From Frankia nepalensis (lineage in GTDB: Bacteria; Actinomycetota; Actinomycetes; Frankiales; Frankiaceae), in contig NZ_JADWYU010000082.1 of the NCBI RefSeq assembly GCF_016786325.1, positions 12,428-76,427 of the forward strand: a stretch of DNA of 64,000 nt, written 5' to 3'. The position numbers and the translations under genes are program-made. Below are positions 19,001-27,419 of the stretch, in pieces. Numbering within the stretch: the stretch's first letter is position 1; each line of letters begins with the position of its first letter. The notes beneath the pieces are model-generated. The model had not been told where the DNA came from, did no database searches, and saw nothing but the letters and a program-made list of their open reading frames with translations.

Positions 19001-19258
19001 ATCACCGATGAACTTCTCGACGCTGCCGCCGTGCCTCTTGATGACGCCGCTGACGGTCGAGAAGAACCGCCACTTGACCTGCTGCAGCGGCTCGGAGTCG
19101 ATGCTCTCGCCGATGTTGGTCCAGCCGGCGATGTCGATGAACATGATCGTGACCGTCTTGCGGGTCCCGGTGCGGCCGGTGGGCAGGGGGTTCCCGCAGT
19201 TGGAGCAGAACCGGGCCTGGTCCGGGTTCTGCTCCTTACATACCGGGCACCGCACCAT
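16025..19258 (-). CDS. Zinc-ribbon / class III nucleotide cyclase / AAA ATPase / TPR protein
   Basis: A 1077-aa cytoplasmic signalling protein. It opens with a four-Cys zinc ribbon (CPVCKEQNPDQARFCSNCG). The cyclase domain (about 30-215) keeps the metal Asp in FIDIAGWT, the Lys and second Asp in EKFIGDAVFG, and the Asn/Arg of DAVNVASRLE, so it looks catalytically competent. Next comes a STAND-type ATPase with Walker A GPAGIGKSRM and Walker B LVLCFDDVHWAE, then a long helical TPR-like region. ATG 19258 (MVRCPVC) is the only start that keeps the ribbon tidy. This architecture is common in actinobacteria; it likely turns a signal sensed by the TPR/ATPase part into cAMP. Targets are unknown. Confidence 0.88.
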   Translation of the reverse strand: MVRCPVCKEQNPDQARFCSNCGNPLPTGRTGTRKTVTIMFIDIAGWTNIGESIDSEPLQQVKWRFFSTVSGVIKRHGGSVEKFIGDAVFGVFGIPVVHEDDALRAVRAAFDIRVAMGRLNDELRREWGLTLRIRTGINTGEVAVAGGTVTGDAVNVASRLEEAAAPDEILIGDSTYRMIRHSVTVDTIPPLVVQGKRDPLRAHRLIGLVDPSAGPGSRTPSLSLAAPVIGRNRERRRIQDAFEAVVEERICHLFTVLGPAGIGKSRMVKEFCDGVANRATVLSGRCLSYGEGIAYWPLMEMVRQATGMSADSPALEGRRRLRELLDELGVAGATEVVAALAPLVGLGGAEVGTQESFWAVRTLFQALAERRPLVLCFDDVHWAEPTLLDLIEHITDWSRDAPILLLCLTRPDLLEERRQWGGGKLNATSMLLQPLTDERCQRLIRSLMGSDDVPPALIDRITSSAAGNPLFVEQMVAALVDDGLLRRDGNGWTATGNLRDVKVPPSISALLAARLDRLDAAERRVLERAAVVGGRFYLDAVVDLSDPEERPHVASHCLALVRKELVHPDRSDLPGVEAFRFLHVLLRDCAYQATSKRQRADLHERFARWLQARMLGGPGEHDELVGYHLEQAYRYRVELGQRDATTVELGRQAASCLIEAADRVRQGDEMGAAQLLKRAIVLLPELDPLRLRAEIDLGWALYSFGRLSDADRILRQVTERARRGGEEGLRAHARLAHLRVQFATEPEGLVAVTLEEAGQALAAFVHEGDEVGAALAARSRASAYIAAGQFTAAEKAMRLAVQHAEDSGVPRASQSLRRELVSLLSWTPRPVEESISLALAALAEAGDDRGQRRALLAQLAVLTAMGGDLEAARTHLKDAEEIVWDLSGPRFDPLHSGFVVARVAVLGDDLATAERELLKSCRHLSKMGEKVFLATRAAALAEVMLALGRLDDAGKYVTRCRDAAAGDQLPAQAGWCGVHARLLAIRGRDNEALRFAETAVELAGKTDDLDGQAAALLARAEVLHRRGRKDDAAESLAAALERYHRKGNVTAAALATRAFDRLDDDGPDTTIIMPPEI

Positions 19259-19362
19259 GTGCCGGATGTTAGGCCGATCAGGCGGTCCGGTGGCAGGGGA
19301 TCTCGGTATCCCGCCTCCGCGCCGTGACTCGTGCCACACCGACTCCGCCGAGCGGGCGACAT

Positions 19363-19390
19363 CCCCCGACCGGGGATCCCGGGTCGGGGG
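19363..19390. terminator. Terminator hairpin after the ABC exporter genes
   Basis: Inverted repeat CCCCCGACC (19363-19371) and GGTCGGGGG (19382-19390), perfect over 9 bp, lying just past the stop of the leftward permease gene. Confidence 0.55.
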
Positions 19391-19416
19391 ACCCCCGGAG
19401 TCGCGCGACCGCCCGC

Positions 19417-20283
19417 TCATCCGGGCAGGTCCCGGCGCAGGGCCACGAACGCGGCGGCCGTCGCGACCAGCGCCGAGGCGACGGCCGCCCAGAAGGACAG
19501 AAGGTCAAGCTCCGAGGTTGGCCAGCCGAGCACCCCGAGCGCGCTGGTGACCGGGCCGCGAAACCGGGTGTCGTCCCCGACGAGCTCTCCAAGCCCCACG
19601 CCGAGCAGAGTGAACAGGGCGGCGCTGGAGCCGCGGGCGATCGAGCCGGCGGCCACCCCGACGACGCCCGCGGCGCAGACGGTGACGGCGACGACCGCGA
19701 ACGCCACGGCGAGATCGCCGGGCCGGTCGAGGCGCATGGCCGCCGCGTCGTGGCGGACGGCGCCCGCCACGACCCAGGCGGTGAACGTGAGAGCGGACAG
19801 CGCGACGCCGAGCGCGACGGTGGCGAGCAGCTGCGCGCCGAGCACCCGGTGCCGGGCCGGAGTCACGAGCCAGGTCAGCGTCGCGGTGCGCCAGCGGAAC
19901 TCGCCCGCCGCGACCTGGACGCCGAGCGCCATCAGCAGGTAGCCGAGCAGCAGCCCGGACCGGGCACGCAGCCCGTTCCAGGTGGCCTCGGGCAGCGCGC
20001 CCGCGCCCCAGAACCCCAGCATCGGGATCTGCAGGAGCAGGAAGAGCGCGACGGCGCCCCGCTGGCCGCGGTTGGTGGAGATCTTGAAGAACTCGGTCCG
20101 GACCAGCGTGCCGAGGCCGGCGGGCCTGGGAGGCGGGGCGGGAACAGGCGGGCGGCCGCGGGTCCGGCGCCGCACGCGCACCGTGCTCCGGGCCTCCCCG
20201 CGGCGCGCCGAGGCTCCCGCCTGATCGGCGGCCGTCGCCCCGGCCCGCGGCGTGAACCGGCCGCCGGGCCCGCTGGTCGTCAT
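19417..20283 (-). CDS. ABC-2 type transporter permease
   Basis: A 288-aa membrane protein with a charged Pro/Arg-rich N terminus (about 60 residues) and six hydrophobic segments beginning near VALFLLLQIPMLGFWGAGAL. The motif VRTEFFKISTNRGQ ahead of the first segment is typical of ABC-2 permeases with the adjacent type of ATPase. It overlaps the ATPase gene by four bases (19417-20283 versus 20280-21320), so both form one exporter. The substrate is unknown; such pairs export drugs, peptides or lipids. Confidence 0.85.
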   Translation of the reverse strand: MTTSGPGGRFTPRAGATAADQAGASARRGEARSTVRVRRRTRGRPPVPAPPPRPAGLGTLVRTEFFKISTNRGQRGAVALFLLLQIPMLGFWGAGALPEATWNGLRARSGLLLGYLLMALGVQVAAGEFRWRTATLTWLVTPARHRVLGAQLLATVALGVALSALTFTAWVVAGAVRHDAAAMRLDRPGDLAVAFAVVAVTVCAAGVVGVAAGSIARGSSAALFTLLGVGLGELVGDDTRFRGPVTSALGVLGWPTSELDLLSFWAAVASALVATAAAFVALRRDLPG

Positions 20284-21368
20284 CGGTCAGCCGCCCGGTG
20301 ACGCGGCTGCGCCGGGACGGACGTGTCGCCATGCGGCTCCGGCCCGGCGTACGGTTCCGGCTCGGCGCCGCTGGCCGGGCGGCCGGTCAGCGCGAAGAAG
20401 ACGCCCTCCAGGTCCGGCTCCCTGGTGTGCAGCTCCACCAGCGGGATCTGGTGGCGCGCCGCCACCTGTCCTACCAGCTCGGCCCAGCCGGGCGGCAGCC
20501 GCAGCTCGTCCGGCCCCACCCGGCGGACCGGGCCGCCAGACCGACCGGGGAGGTCCGCGAGCCGATCCGGCAGGCCGGCGGTCCGGGAGGCGTGCTCGGC
20601 GGTGAGCAGCTCGGCCAGCAGATCGGCATGGGGGGTACGGACCGTCACCGAGCCCTGGGCGACATCGGTCAGCGGGCCGGCGGTCGCGCGAAGCTCCGCC
20701 GTGGTCACGCGACCGGCGGCTATCTCGGTCATCGGCGCGTTCAGCGCCACGCGGCCGCGGTCGATGATGACGACCTGGTCGACGACCTGGGTGACCTCGG
20801 CCAGCACGTGGCTGGACAGCAGAGCCGTGCGTCCCTCGTCGGCCCAGGAGCGCAGGAAGTCACGCAGCCAGCGGATGCCCTCCGGGTCCAGGCCGTTCGC
20901 CGGCTCGTCGAGCACGAGCAGCTCGGGGTCACCGAGCAGCGCTCCGGCGAGCGCGAGCCGCTGGCGCATGCCCAGGGAGAAGGCGCCCACGGGCCGCTCG
21001 GCCACGTCCGCCAGGCCGACGGCGTCGAGCACCTCGTCCACTCGGCGCGGCCCGACCCGCATGGGCAGCGCGAGCGCGCGCAGGTGGTCGACCGCGGCGC
21101 GCGCCGGGTAGGCGACCGGCTCCAGCACGGCGCCGACGAGGCGCGCCGGATCGGGCAGCTCACGGTAGCCGCGGCCGTCGATCAGCGCGCGCCCGCTGGT
21201 CGGGGCGACGAGGCCGAGCAGGACGCGCAGGGTGGTGGTCTTGCCGGAGCCGTTCGGCCCGAGGAAGCCGGTCACGGACCCGCGCTGGACCGAGAAGCTG
21301 ACGTCGGTCACGGCGTGCACCCGCCGGTACCGCTTCGTCAGGTGTTCGACGGCGACGATCGGGCTGAC
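20280..21368 (-). CDS. ABC transporter ATPase (unusual start)
   Basis: Energises the neighbouring permease. Walker A GPNGSGKTTT, signature FSLGMRQRLALAGAL, Walker B LLVLDEPANGLDP and the H-loop SSHVLAE are all intact; a long C-terminal regulatory domain follows. The first ATG/GTG/TTG in frame is GTG 21320 (VHAVTDVSF), but the family's first strand (IVAVEHLTKRYRR) is encoded just upstream. The only ribosome site, GGGAGG at 21375-21380, sits six bases before GTC 21368 (Val-Ser-Pro-Ile). I annotate from GTC 21368, giving 362 aa; GTG 21320 would give 346 aa without the strand. A rare GTC start, a mutated GTG or a sequence error are all possible. Confidence 0.85.
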   Translation of the reverse strand, partial: VSPIVAVEHLTKRYRRVHAVTDVSFSVQRGSVTGFLGPNGSGKTTTLRVLLGLVAPTSGRALIDGRGYRELPDPARLVGAVLEPVAYPARAAVDHLRALALPMRVGPRRVDEVLDAVGLADVAERPVGAFSLGMRQRLALAGALLGDPELLVLDEPANGLDPEGIRWLRDFLRSWADEGRTALLSSHVLAEVTQVVDQVVIIDRGRVALNAPMTEIAAGRVTTAELRATAGPLTDVAQGSVTVRTPHADLLAELLTAEHASRTAGLPDRLADLPGRSGGPVRRVGPDELRLPPGWAELVGQVAARHQIPLVELHTREPDLEGVFFALTGRPASGAEPEPYAGPEPHGDTSVPAQPRHRAADR

Positions 21369-21504
21369 GGCAAGCCTCCCGTTCGTGGATGACGCCCGCC
21401 GTCGACGAGGTCGGGGGCTTTCCGCGGATTCCCCGTGGCCGCGACGACGGGCGACGCGACAACGGGTCGTTACCCACGATAGTCAGCGCGTGGGCCGGGT
21501 GCGG

Positions 21505-22089
21505 TCAGGAGATGTCCGCCCAGCGGAAGTCGCCGTTGGGCTCGCGCAGACACGCGACCGGGCGGCCCGACGGGCCGGGCTGTACCACGCCGATGTCCGA
21601 GCTGTCGCACTCGGCGCCGGGCGCCGGGCCGCCCGGCCGCGCCTGCGGCGGGCTCTGCATCCAGCTTCCGGCGCCGGCGGCGCCAGGAGCGCCGGCGGCG
21701 CCCGGGACGCAGTAGAGCATCAGGCCGTTGACCGCGGGCGCGGGCGCCGAGTCCCGCGCCGGTTGGCACGGCTCTCCGACGAACACCGGCGACGCGGACA
21801 GCACCGGCGCGGCCGCCCCCTCGCCCGCCGTGGGACTCGTGCTCTGGCCCGGGTCGCCGGTCCCGCCAGCGGTGCCACCACCAGTGCCACCGCTGGTGGC
21901 GCCCTCCGTCGGCGCGGTCTCGGGTGTCGATCGGGGCGTCGGCGGGTCGGCGGTCGCGGTGGCCGCGCCGCGGCCGGTGGCCGAGTCGACCGGTTCCTCC
22001 TCGCTCCCGCACGCGGCGAGGGCGCTGGCGAGGAGCACCGGCAGCACACTCACCAGGACCGCCCGGCGAACCCGCGCCCACCCGGCCAC
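21505..22089 (-). CDS. Lipoprotein of unknown function
   Basis: A 194-aa protein with a signal peptide and lipobox LAACGS, a Thr/Gly/Pro-rich low-complexity spacer (about 30-95), and a C-terminal part with four Cys (EPCQPARD, LMLYCVPG, AECDSSD, VACLREP) that could form two disulfides. GTG 22089 has an excellent GGGAGGAGG site. It lies upstream of the ABC exporter genes on the same strand, but a gap of about 135 bases leaves co-transcription unsure. No family recognised. Confidence 0.7.
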   Translation of the reverse strand: MAGWARVRRAVLVSVLPVLLASALAACGSEEEPVDSATGRGAATATADPPTPRSTPETAPTEGATSGGTGGGTAGGTGDPGQSTSPTAGEGAAAPVLSASPVFVGEPCQPARDSAPAPAVNGLMLYCVPGAAGAPGAAGAGSWMQSPPQARPGGPAPGAECDSSDIGVVQPGPSGRPVACLREPNGDFRWADIS

Positions 22090-22642
22090 GGCGACCTCCT
22101 CCCACCCGGCGGTTCGCGGGGCGCACGCCCAGTTCGCGGAGAGCGGCTGGACCGCCCGGTGACGGTGCGCTCCAAAGCTATCGCGCTCTGTGGCTCCTGT
22201 GCGGCTCCATCTGGCCGTCTCCGTCGGGTACCCAGCACCCAGCTTAGATATGCCATTGATCTCTAGGTGGGCCTCTCTCTGTCACAAGTAGCTCCATCGG
22301 TGCGATTTTAAGGATTTCTGAAGGCTGTTGGTCACTCTCTGAATTTACTCCGTTTCTTTACGTTCATATCCAATGCGCGGAGCGGGATGGGGTGGGTGCG
22401 GCTCGGCTCGGGGGGCGACGTGTCCGGTCGCAACCTCGAAGGGGGCTTTGCGCCACGGTTACCCGCGAGTAGCATGGGTACAGGTACTGGCGAGTAACAA
22501 CGGCGAGTGGCAGCACGGAGCGTCAACAACACCGAGCGTCATGGCTCGGAGCCGGCCAGGCCTTGGGAAGACGGTCGACGGACGCGGACATCGGGCGCAG
22601 CCCGCGCGGCCGGAGGCCCCTCGATCACACATGGGGGCGGCC
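22090..22642. other. Divergent intergenic region with AT-rich island
   Basis: The 553 bases between the lipoprotein and the acyl-CoA dehydrogenase hold no believable gene. About 22250-22375 is far less GC-rich than anything nearby (runs such as GATTTTAAGGATTTC and GAATTTACTCCG), which suits promoter DNA. The frame leading into the dehydrogenase is open from 22373 but its translation is not protein-like before 22643. Confidence 0.5.
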
Positions 22643-24523
22643 ATGGGTCACTACCGGAGCAACCTTCGGGATATCGAGTTCAATCTGTTTGAGACGCTCG
22701 GGGTCGACCGGATCCTCGGTACCGGCCCATTCGCGGACATGGACCGCGACACGGCGCATGAGGTACTCGCCGAGCTGGAGCGACTGGCGACCGGCCCGCT
22801 TGGCGAGTCGTTCGCGGACGCCGATCGCAACCCGCCCGAGTTCGACCCGGCGACCGGCTCCGTCCGGCTGCCGGAGTCGTTCAAGAAGTCCTTCGCCTCG
22901 CTGCAGGACGGCGAGTGGTGGCGGCTGTTCGTGCCGGCGCACCTGGGAGGGCTTGGCGCCCCGCCAACCCTCGCCTGGGCGGCCTCGGAGCTGATCCTCG
23001 GCTCCAACCCGGCCGTGTTCATGTACATGGCTGGCCCGACGTTCGCCGGCATCCTCGACCGGCTGGGCACCGACTGGCAGAAGAAGCTCGCCGGCTGGGC
23101 CATCGAGCGGCAGTGGGGCGCCACGATGGTGCTCACCGAACCGGACGCGGGCTCCGACGTCGGCGCCGGCCGGACGAAGGCGATCCCTCAGCCGGACGGC
23201 ACCTGGCACATCGAGGGCGTCAAGCGATTCATCACCAGCGGTGACTGGGACGTGCCGGAGAACATCTTCCACATGGTGCTGGCTCGGCCGGAGGGCCACG
23301 GGCCGGGCACCAAGGGGTTGTCGATGTTCGTCGTGCCCAAGTACATGCCCGACCCGAACACCGGCGCCCCCGGCTCCCGCAACGGCGTCTACGTCACGGG
23401 CCTCGAGCACAAGATGGGCCTGAAGGCCTCCGCCACCTGCGAGCTGCGCTTCGGCGAGCGGGCACCGGCGGTGGGCTGGCTCGTCGGCGACGTGCACGAC
23501 GGGATCGCCCAGATGTTCCAGGTCATCGAGCACGCGCGGATGATGGTCGGCACCAAGGCGATCGCCACCCTGTCCACCGGCTACCTGAACGCCCTGGACT
23601 TCGCGCGCACCCGCGTGCAGGGCGCCGACCTGCCGCACGCCGCCGACAAGACCGCGCCGCGGGTGACGATCATCAACCACCCGGATGTCCGCCGGATGCT
23701 GATGGCGCAGAAGGCCTACGCCGAGGGCATGCGGGCGCTGGTGCTCTACACCGCCTCGTTCCAGGACACCGTGGCCATCGCCGAGGCCGAGGGTGGCATC
23801 CCCGGGACGCACCCGCGGGGGACGGGGCTCTCCGGCGACGCGGGAGCGGACGCCGAGCGCGCCGCGCGGATGAACGACCTGCTGCTGCCAATCGTCAAGG
23901 GCGTTGGCTCGGAGCGGTCGTACGAGCTGCTGGCCAGCTCGCTGCAGATCTTCGGCGGCTCCGGCTACCTGCAGGACTACCCGGTCGAGCAGTACATCCG
24001 GGACGCCAAGATCGACACTCTGTACGAGGGCACGACCTCGATCCAGGGGCAGGACCTGTTCTTCCGCAAGATCGTGCGGGACAAGGGCCAGGCGCTCACC
24101 GCGCTGCTCATCGACATCCAGACGTTCGCGAAGGGCGACGCGGGCAACGGCGCGCTCGCTCGGGAGCGCGACCAGCTCGCCACCGCGCTCGAGGACGTCC
24201 AGTCGATGGTCGGCGGCATGGTCGGCTTCCTGACCGGCGCGGCCGACGAGCGGCGCGACGTCTACAAGGTCGGCCTGAACAGCACGCGGCTGCTGATGAG
24301 CCTCGGTGACCTGGTCATCGGCTGGCTGCTGCTGCGGGGCGCCGAGGTCGCCCTGGCCGCGCTCGCGGGCCAGCCGGCCGCCAGGGACGTGTCCTTCTAC
24401 CAGGGGAAGATCGCGGCGGCGAAGTGGTTCGCCGCCAACGTCCTCCCCGAGCTGCGCGCCCGCCGCGTGATGCTCGAGGCCACCACGCTCGACCTCATGG
24501 ACGTTCCCGAGGACGCCTTCTAG
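22643..24523 (+). CDS. fadE5: Acyl-CoA dehydrogenase, FadE5-like
   Basis: FAD-dependent first step of fatty-acid beta-oxidation. The 626-aa protein follows mycobacterial FadE5 throughout: N terminus [37 protein letters not shown] for FAD/substrate binding, the [13 protein letters not shown] block, [21 protein letters not shown], and [17 protein letters not shown] with the C-terminal domain special to long-type ACADs. ATG 22643 gives exactly the family N terminus; upstream ATGs give unrelated sequence. In mycobacteria FadE5 accepts a broad range of saturated acyl-CoAs. It stands alone downstream of the AT-rich promoter region. Confidence 0.95.
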   Translation: MGHYRSNLRDIEFNLFETLGVDRILGTGPFADMDRDTAHEVLAELERLATGPLGESFADADRNPPEFDPATGSVRLPESFKKSFASLQDGEWWRLFVPAHLGGLGAPPTLAWAASELILGSNPAVFMYMAGPTFAGILDRLGTDWQKKLAGWAIERQWGATMVLTEPDAGSDVGAGRTKAIPQPDGTWHIEGVKRFITSGDWDVPENIFHMVLARPEGHGPGTKGLSMFVVPKYMPDPNTGAPGSRNGVYVTGLEHKMGLKASATCELRFGERAPAVGWLVGDVHDGIAQMFQVIEHARMMVGTKAIATLSTGYLNALDFARTRVQGADLPHAADKTAPRVTIINHPDVRRMLMAQKAYAEGMRALVLYTASFQDTVAIAEAEGGIPGTHPRGTGLSGDAGADAERAARMNDLLLPIVKGVGSERSYELLASSLQIFGGSGYLQDYPVEQYIRDAKIDTLYEGTTSIQGQDLFFRKIVRDKGQALTALLIDIQTFAKGDAGNGALARERDQLATALEDVQSMVGGMVGFLTGAADERRDVYKVGLNSTRLLMSLGDLVIGWLLLRGAEVALAALAGQPAARDVSFYQGKIAAAKWFAANVLPELRARRVMLEATTLDLMDVPEDAF

Positions 24524-24799
24524 GCCCCAGCCTGATGTCGACGGGCGTCCGGGGCAGGTCCCGGACCGCCACCTCCCGCGGCCGCCTCGATGCCCCGTGG
24601 GCGATGCCCCGTGGGCCCCGTCCCGCGTGTCGTCGGACGGGATCCGCGCCGGCGCGGGCCGCGAATCCGGTCGGCGACTCGGAGCCTCGCCGCCGCCGCC
24701 GGGCCTACGAAGATCTTCTGAGAGCCGGTCCGATGGCGGCCGGCTTGTCCGACACGTCAGCGGTTTCCGACCTGCCACCCCCTGGGTACATGCCCGGGC

Positions 24800-25102
24800 A
24801 TGGGAATCATGATGAGTCTGGGGTTCTTCGGCTTCGGCGCGGTGCTCGCGTTCGCGGTGCGCGGGGACCCGCCCGGGCTCGACCTCACGACGGTCGGCGT
24901 CATCGTCATGCTCGTCAGCGCCGCTGGTTTCGCGACGGCTCTCTACCGGGACCGCTGGCGCAGGCGCCTGCTCGAGGAGTCCGTCGAGCAGGGGATGGCC
25001 CCGCCGATCCCGCTCGACGACGACGAGCTCCTGATCGAGCCGACCTCGCCGCTCACGGTGTCGCCGTCCACCCCGGTCATGCGCGCCGAGCCCGGGCGCT
25101 GA
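24800..25102 (+). CDS. Small two-span membrane protein (DUF6458-like)
   Basis: A 100-aa protein with two hydrophobic spans, LGFFGFGAVLAFAVR and VGVIVMLVSAAGFATALY, joined by a short loop with GLDLTTVG, then a basic RDRWRRR stretch and an acidic/Pro tail. Length, loop and order resemble the actinobacterial DUF6458 family, whose function is unknown. ATG 24800 is used; ATG 24809 or 24812 are equally possible because no strong ribosome site is visible. Confidence 0.7.
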   Translation: MGIMMSLGFFGFGAVLAFAVRGDPPGLDLTTVGVIVMLVSAAGFATALYRDRWRRRLLEESVEQGMAPPIPLDDDELLIEPTSPLTVSPSTPVMRAEPGR

Positions 25103-25183
25103 TCGCGCCGGACACCGATCGCGGTGTCCGCGGTCGGGACGACGCCACGGCGGTCACGCCCGCCGGGCTGGCTCAGGCCCTGG

Positions 25184-25432
25184 TCAGGACGTGCGCAGCG
25201 GCGGGAAGGCCTGGTCGAGCTCATTGCGCATGTCGCGCTTGAGGATGTCGTCGCTCTCGGACGACGGCTGGCCTTCCAGCAGGAAGCGCGCGACCCGGAG
25301 CGTGAGATCCACTCGTTCCGCCAGGTTCAGTGCCCCGGTGAAGCGTCCGCCCGTGGAACCAGCGGACGACGCGGAGGTGAGCACCTTGGCGACGAACTCG
25401 TCGGCGGCCATGAGAGCCTCCACGCGCGTCAT
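25184..25432 (-). CDS. Small hypothetical protein
   Basis: An 82-aa soluble protein starting MTRVEALMAADEFVAKVL, predicted mainly helical, with no Cys or membrane segment. ATG 25432 is preceded by AAAGGGGTG at suitable distance. It is downstream of bkdC on the same strand but separated from it by a strong hairpin, so it is probably transcribed on its own. No family recognised. Confidence 0.6.
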   Translation of the reverse strand: MTRVEALMAADEFVAKVLTSASSAGSTGGRFTGALNLAERVDLTLRVARFLLEGQPSSESDDILKRDMRNELDQAFPPLRTS

Positions 25433-25610
25433 GCGGTTCACCCCTTTGTCCGGTAAGCCGGAGCCGTGCCAATAACTGGATGCCGGCGCAACGCTACCAG
25501 GCTGCATCCCACCGCTGTTGTTCGCCCCATCTGCCGCCTTTGGTGCTACCCGCGACTCTTGGCCATCACTGTCCCATCCGTTGTGGCTCCGGGTAGGCGC
25601 CATGACCCGT

Positions 25611-25643
25611 CGAGCCCCGCCGGCCCTGAGCCGGCGGGGCTCG
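25611..25643. terminator. Strong terminator hairpin after bkdABC
   Basis: Perfect 14-bp inverted repeat CGAGCCCCGCCGGC (25611-25624) and GCCGGCGGGGCTCG (25630-25643) with a 5-base loop, just beyond the end of the leftward bkd operon. Confidence 0.75.
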
Positions 25644-25650
25644 ACCGCGC

Positions 25651-25703
25651 GCGTCAGCTCCAGGCCACGCGTCAGCTCCCGGAGGGGCGTCAGCTCCAGG
25701 CCA
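25651..25703. repeat. 18-bp tandem repeat across the bkdC stop codon
   Basis: Three units starting at 25651, 25669 and 25687, each beginning GCGTCAGCTCC; units one and three share 17 bases. Read on the minus strand the units keep the Trp/Arg-Ser-stop context, so the bkdC stop is repeated in frame three times. Confidence 0.85.
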
Positions 25704-27324
25704 GCAGACGGGTCGGGTCGGTGAGCATGGCGGCGACGTCGGCGAGGACGGCGGAGCCCAGCTCGCCGTCGACCAGCCGGTGGTCGAAGGACAGCGCCAG
25801 CTGGCCGACCGTGCGGACCGCCAGCTGCCCCTCGTGGACCCAGGGCGCCGGGCGGATCGCGCCGACCGCGAGGATCGCCGCCTCGCCCGGGTTCAGGATC
25901 GGCGTGCCGATGTCCACCCCGAACACGCCGACGTTGGTGATGGTGATCGTGCCGCCGGTCAGGTCGGCGGGGGCCGCCTGACCGGCCCTGGCCCGCGCCG
26001 TGAGGTCATGCAGCGCGCGGGCCAGCCCCGCCATGTCCAGCCGGCCCGCGTCCGGGATGTTCGGCACCAGCAGCCCGCGCGGCGAGGCCACCGCGACACC
26101 GAGGTTCACGGCGGCCGGGACGACGATCTCCGGGTCGCCCGCGCCGTTCTCGACCCAGGCCGCATTGATCATCGGACGCCGGCGGATGGCCACCAGCAGC
26201 GCCCGCGCGACGAACAGCAACGGCGTGACCTTGACCCCCGCGTACTCCGGCAACGCGGCCAGCCGGTCGCGCGCCGTCATCGTCTCGGTCAGGTCGGCGG
26301 CGAGGAACTCGGTGACGTGCGGCGCGGTGAACGCGCTGCTCACCATCGCCCTGGCGGTCGCCCGGCGCACCCCGGACACCCGGAGCCGCCACGCCTGGGC
26401 GCGCTCGTCGAAGACGGCCTCCGTCGGGATCTGTCCCGCCTGCGCCGTGGCGGCGGCCGCCGCGACCGGAGTGCCAGCCGGGGCGCCGTTCGGAGCGGCG
26501 GCCGGAGCGGCGGCCGGCGGCGGCGGGCCGGGCTCGGTCGCCGGCGCGGCGCCAGGAGCGCCGGGTACCAGGATTCCGGCGGCCGCCTCGACGTCGGCGC
26601 GACTGATCGAGCCGGCCGGGCCGGTGCCGGTCAGCGTGTGGAGGTCGACCCCGAGGTCGCGCGCGAGCCGGCGGACCGGCGGCTTGGCCAACGTCGCGCG
26701 TGCTGGCACCGGCGCGGCCGGCGGATGGCCGGCCGGCCACCCGGCCTGGGCCGGGGGCGGCGCGACGGCGGGCCCGGCCCGGTGGGCGCCGTTGCTGGTG
26801 GCCCGGCCGGCGAGCGAGCCGCCCAGGGGCGCGGGCATGCCACCTGGCCGGCGCCGGCGGCGGGCGCGGCCCGCGCCGGCCGGTCCCCCCGGCGTGGCGC
26901 GCGGGCCGTAGCCGACCAGCATCGGCTCCCGGTCACCGCCGCGCCCGGCCGGTGCTCCCGGCCCATCCGCCGCCGGTCCTCCCGGCGCGGCGCCGGCCGA
27001 GGCGAGCGGCGCCTGTGGGACGGGCGGCGGCATGGCCGTCGCCCCGGGCGCGCCAGGGCCCGCGCCAGCGGTCCTGGCGTCCTCGTTCTCCTCGATGGTG
27101 ACGAGCACCGTGCCGACCAGGACCGTGTCACCGTCCGCGCCGTGCGTCTCGACCAGCCGGCCGGCGAACGGGCTGGGCAGCTCCACCAGCGCCTTCGCCG
27201 TCTCCACCTCGACCAGCGGCTGGTTGACCGCGACCACGTCCCCCACCGCGACGAGCCAGCGGACGATCTCCGCTTCCGCGAGGCCCTCGCCCAGGTCGGG
27301 GAGCCGGAACTCTCGCCGCGCCAC
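25690..27324 (-). CDS. bkdC: Branched-chain 2-oxo acid dehydrogenase E2 (lipoamide acyltransferase)
   Basis: Core acyltransferase of the branched-chain 2-oxo acid dehydrogenase complex, 544 aa. One lipoyl domain (about 1-80) with the lipoyl Lys in EVETAKALVELPSP, a long Pro/Ala linker, an E3-binding domain (PPVRRLARDLGVDLHTLTG), a second linker and the catalytic domain ending in FDHRLVDGELG with its catalytic His and Asp. GTG 27324 follows AGGAGG by five bases. Third gene of bkdA-bkdB-bkdC; no E3 gene is nearby, so dihydrolipoamide dehydrogenase must come from elsewhere. The complex feeds Val/Leu/Ile breakdown and branched fatty-acid primers. Confidence 0.93.
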   Translation of the reverse strand: MARREFRLPDLGEGLAEAEIVRWLVAVGDVVAVNQPLVEVETAKALVELPSPFAGRLVETHGADGDTVLVGTVLVTIEENEDARTAGAGPGAPGATAMPPPVPQAPLASAGAAPGGPAADGPGAPAGRGGDREPMLVGYGPRATPGGPAGAGRARRRRRPGGMPAPLGGSLAGRATSNGAHRAGPAVAPPPAQAGWPAGHPPAAPVPARATLAKPPVRRLARDLGVDLHTLTGTGPAGSISRADVEAAAGILVPGAPGAAPATEPGPPPPAAAPAAAPNGAPAGTPVAAAAATAQAGQIPTEAVFDERAQAWRLRVSGVRRATARAMVSSAFTAPHVTEFLAADLTETMTARDRLAALPEYAGVKVTPLLFVARALLVAIRRRPMINAAWVENGAGDPEIVVPAAVNLGVAVASPRGLLVPNIPDAGRLDMAGLARALHDLTARARAGQAAPADLTGGTITITNVGVFGVDIGTPILNPGEAAILAVGAIRPAPWVHEGQLAVRTVGQLALSFDHRLVDGELGSAVLADVAAMLTDPTRLLAWS

Positions 27325-27419
27325 CGCAGCCTCCTCAGCTCGACAACGAGGTGTGCCTAGTAACGGTGTGTCTGGTGATGGTGTGCCTGGCAACGAGGCG
27401 TGCCCTGGTGGTCAGTGCC

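Noticed and set aside
22625-24778. 717-aa minus-strand open frame across fadE5
   Set aside because: Antisense shadow of a well-defined acyl-CoA dehydrogenase; no recognisable motif.
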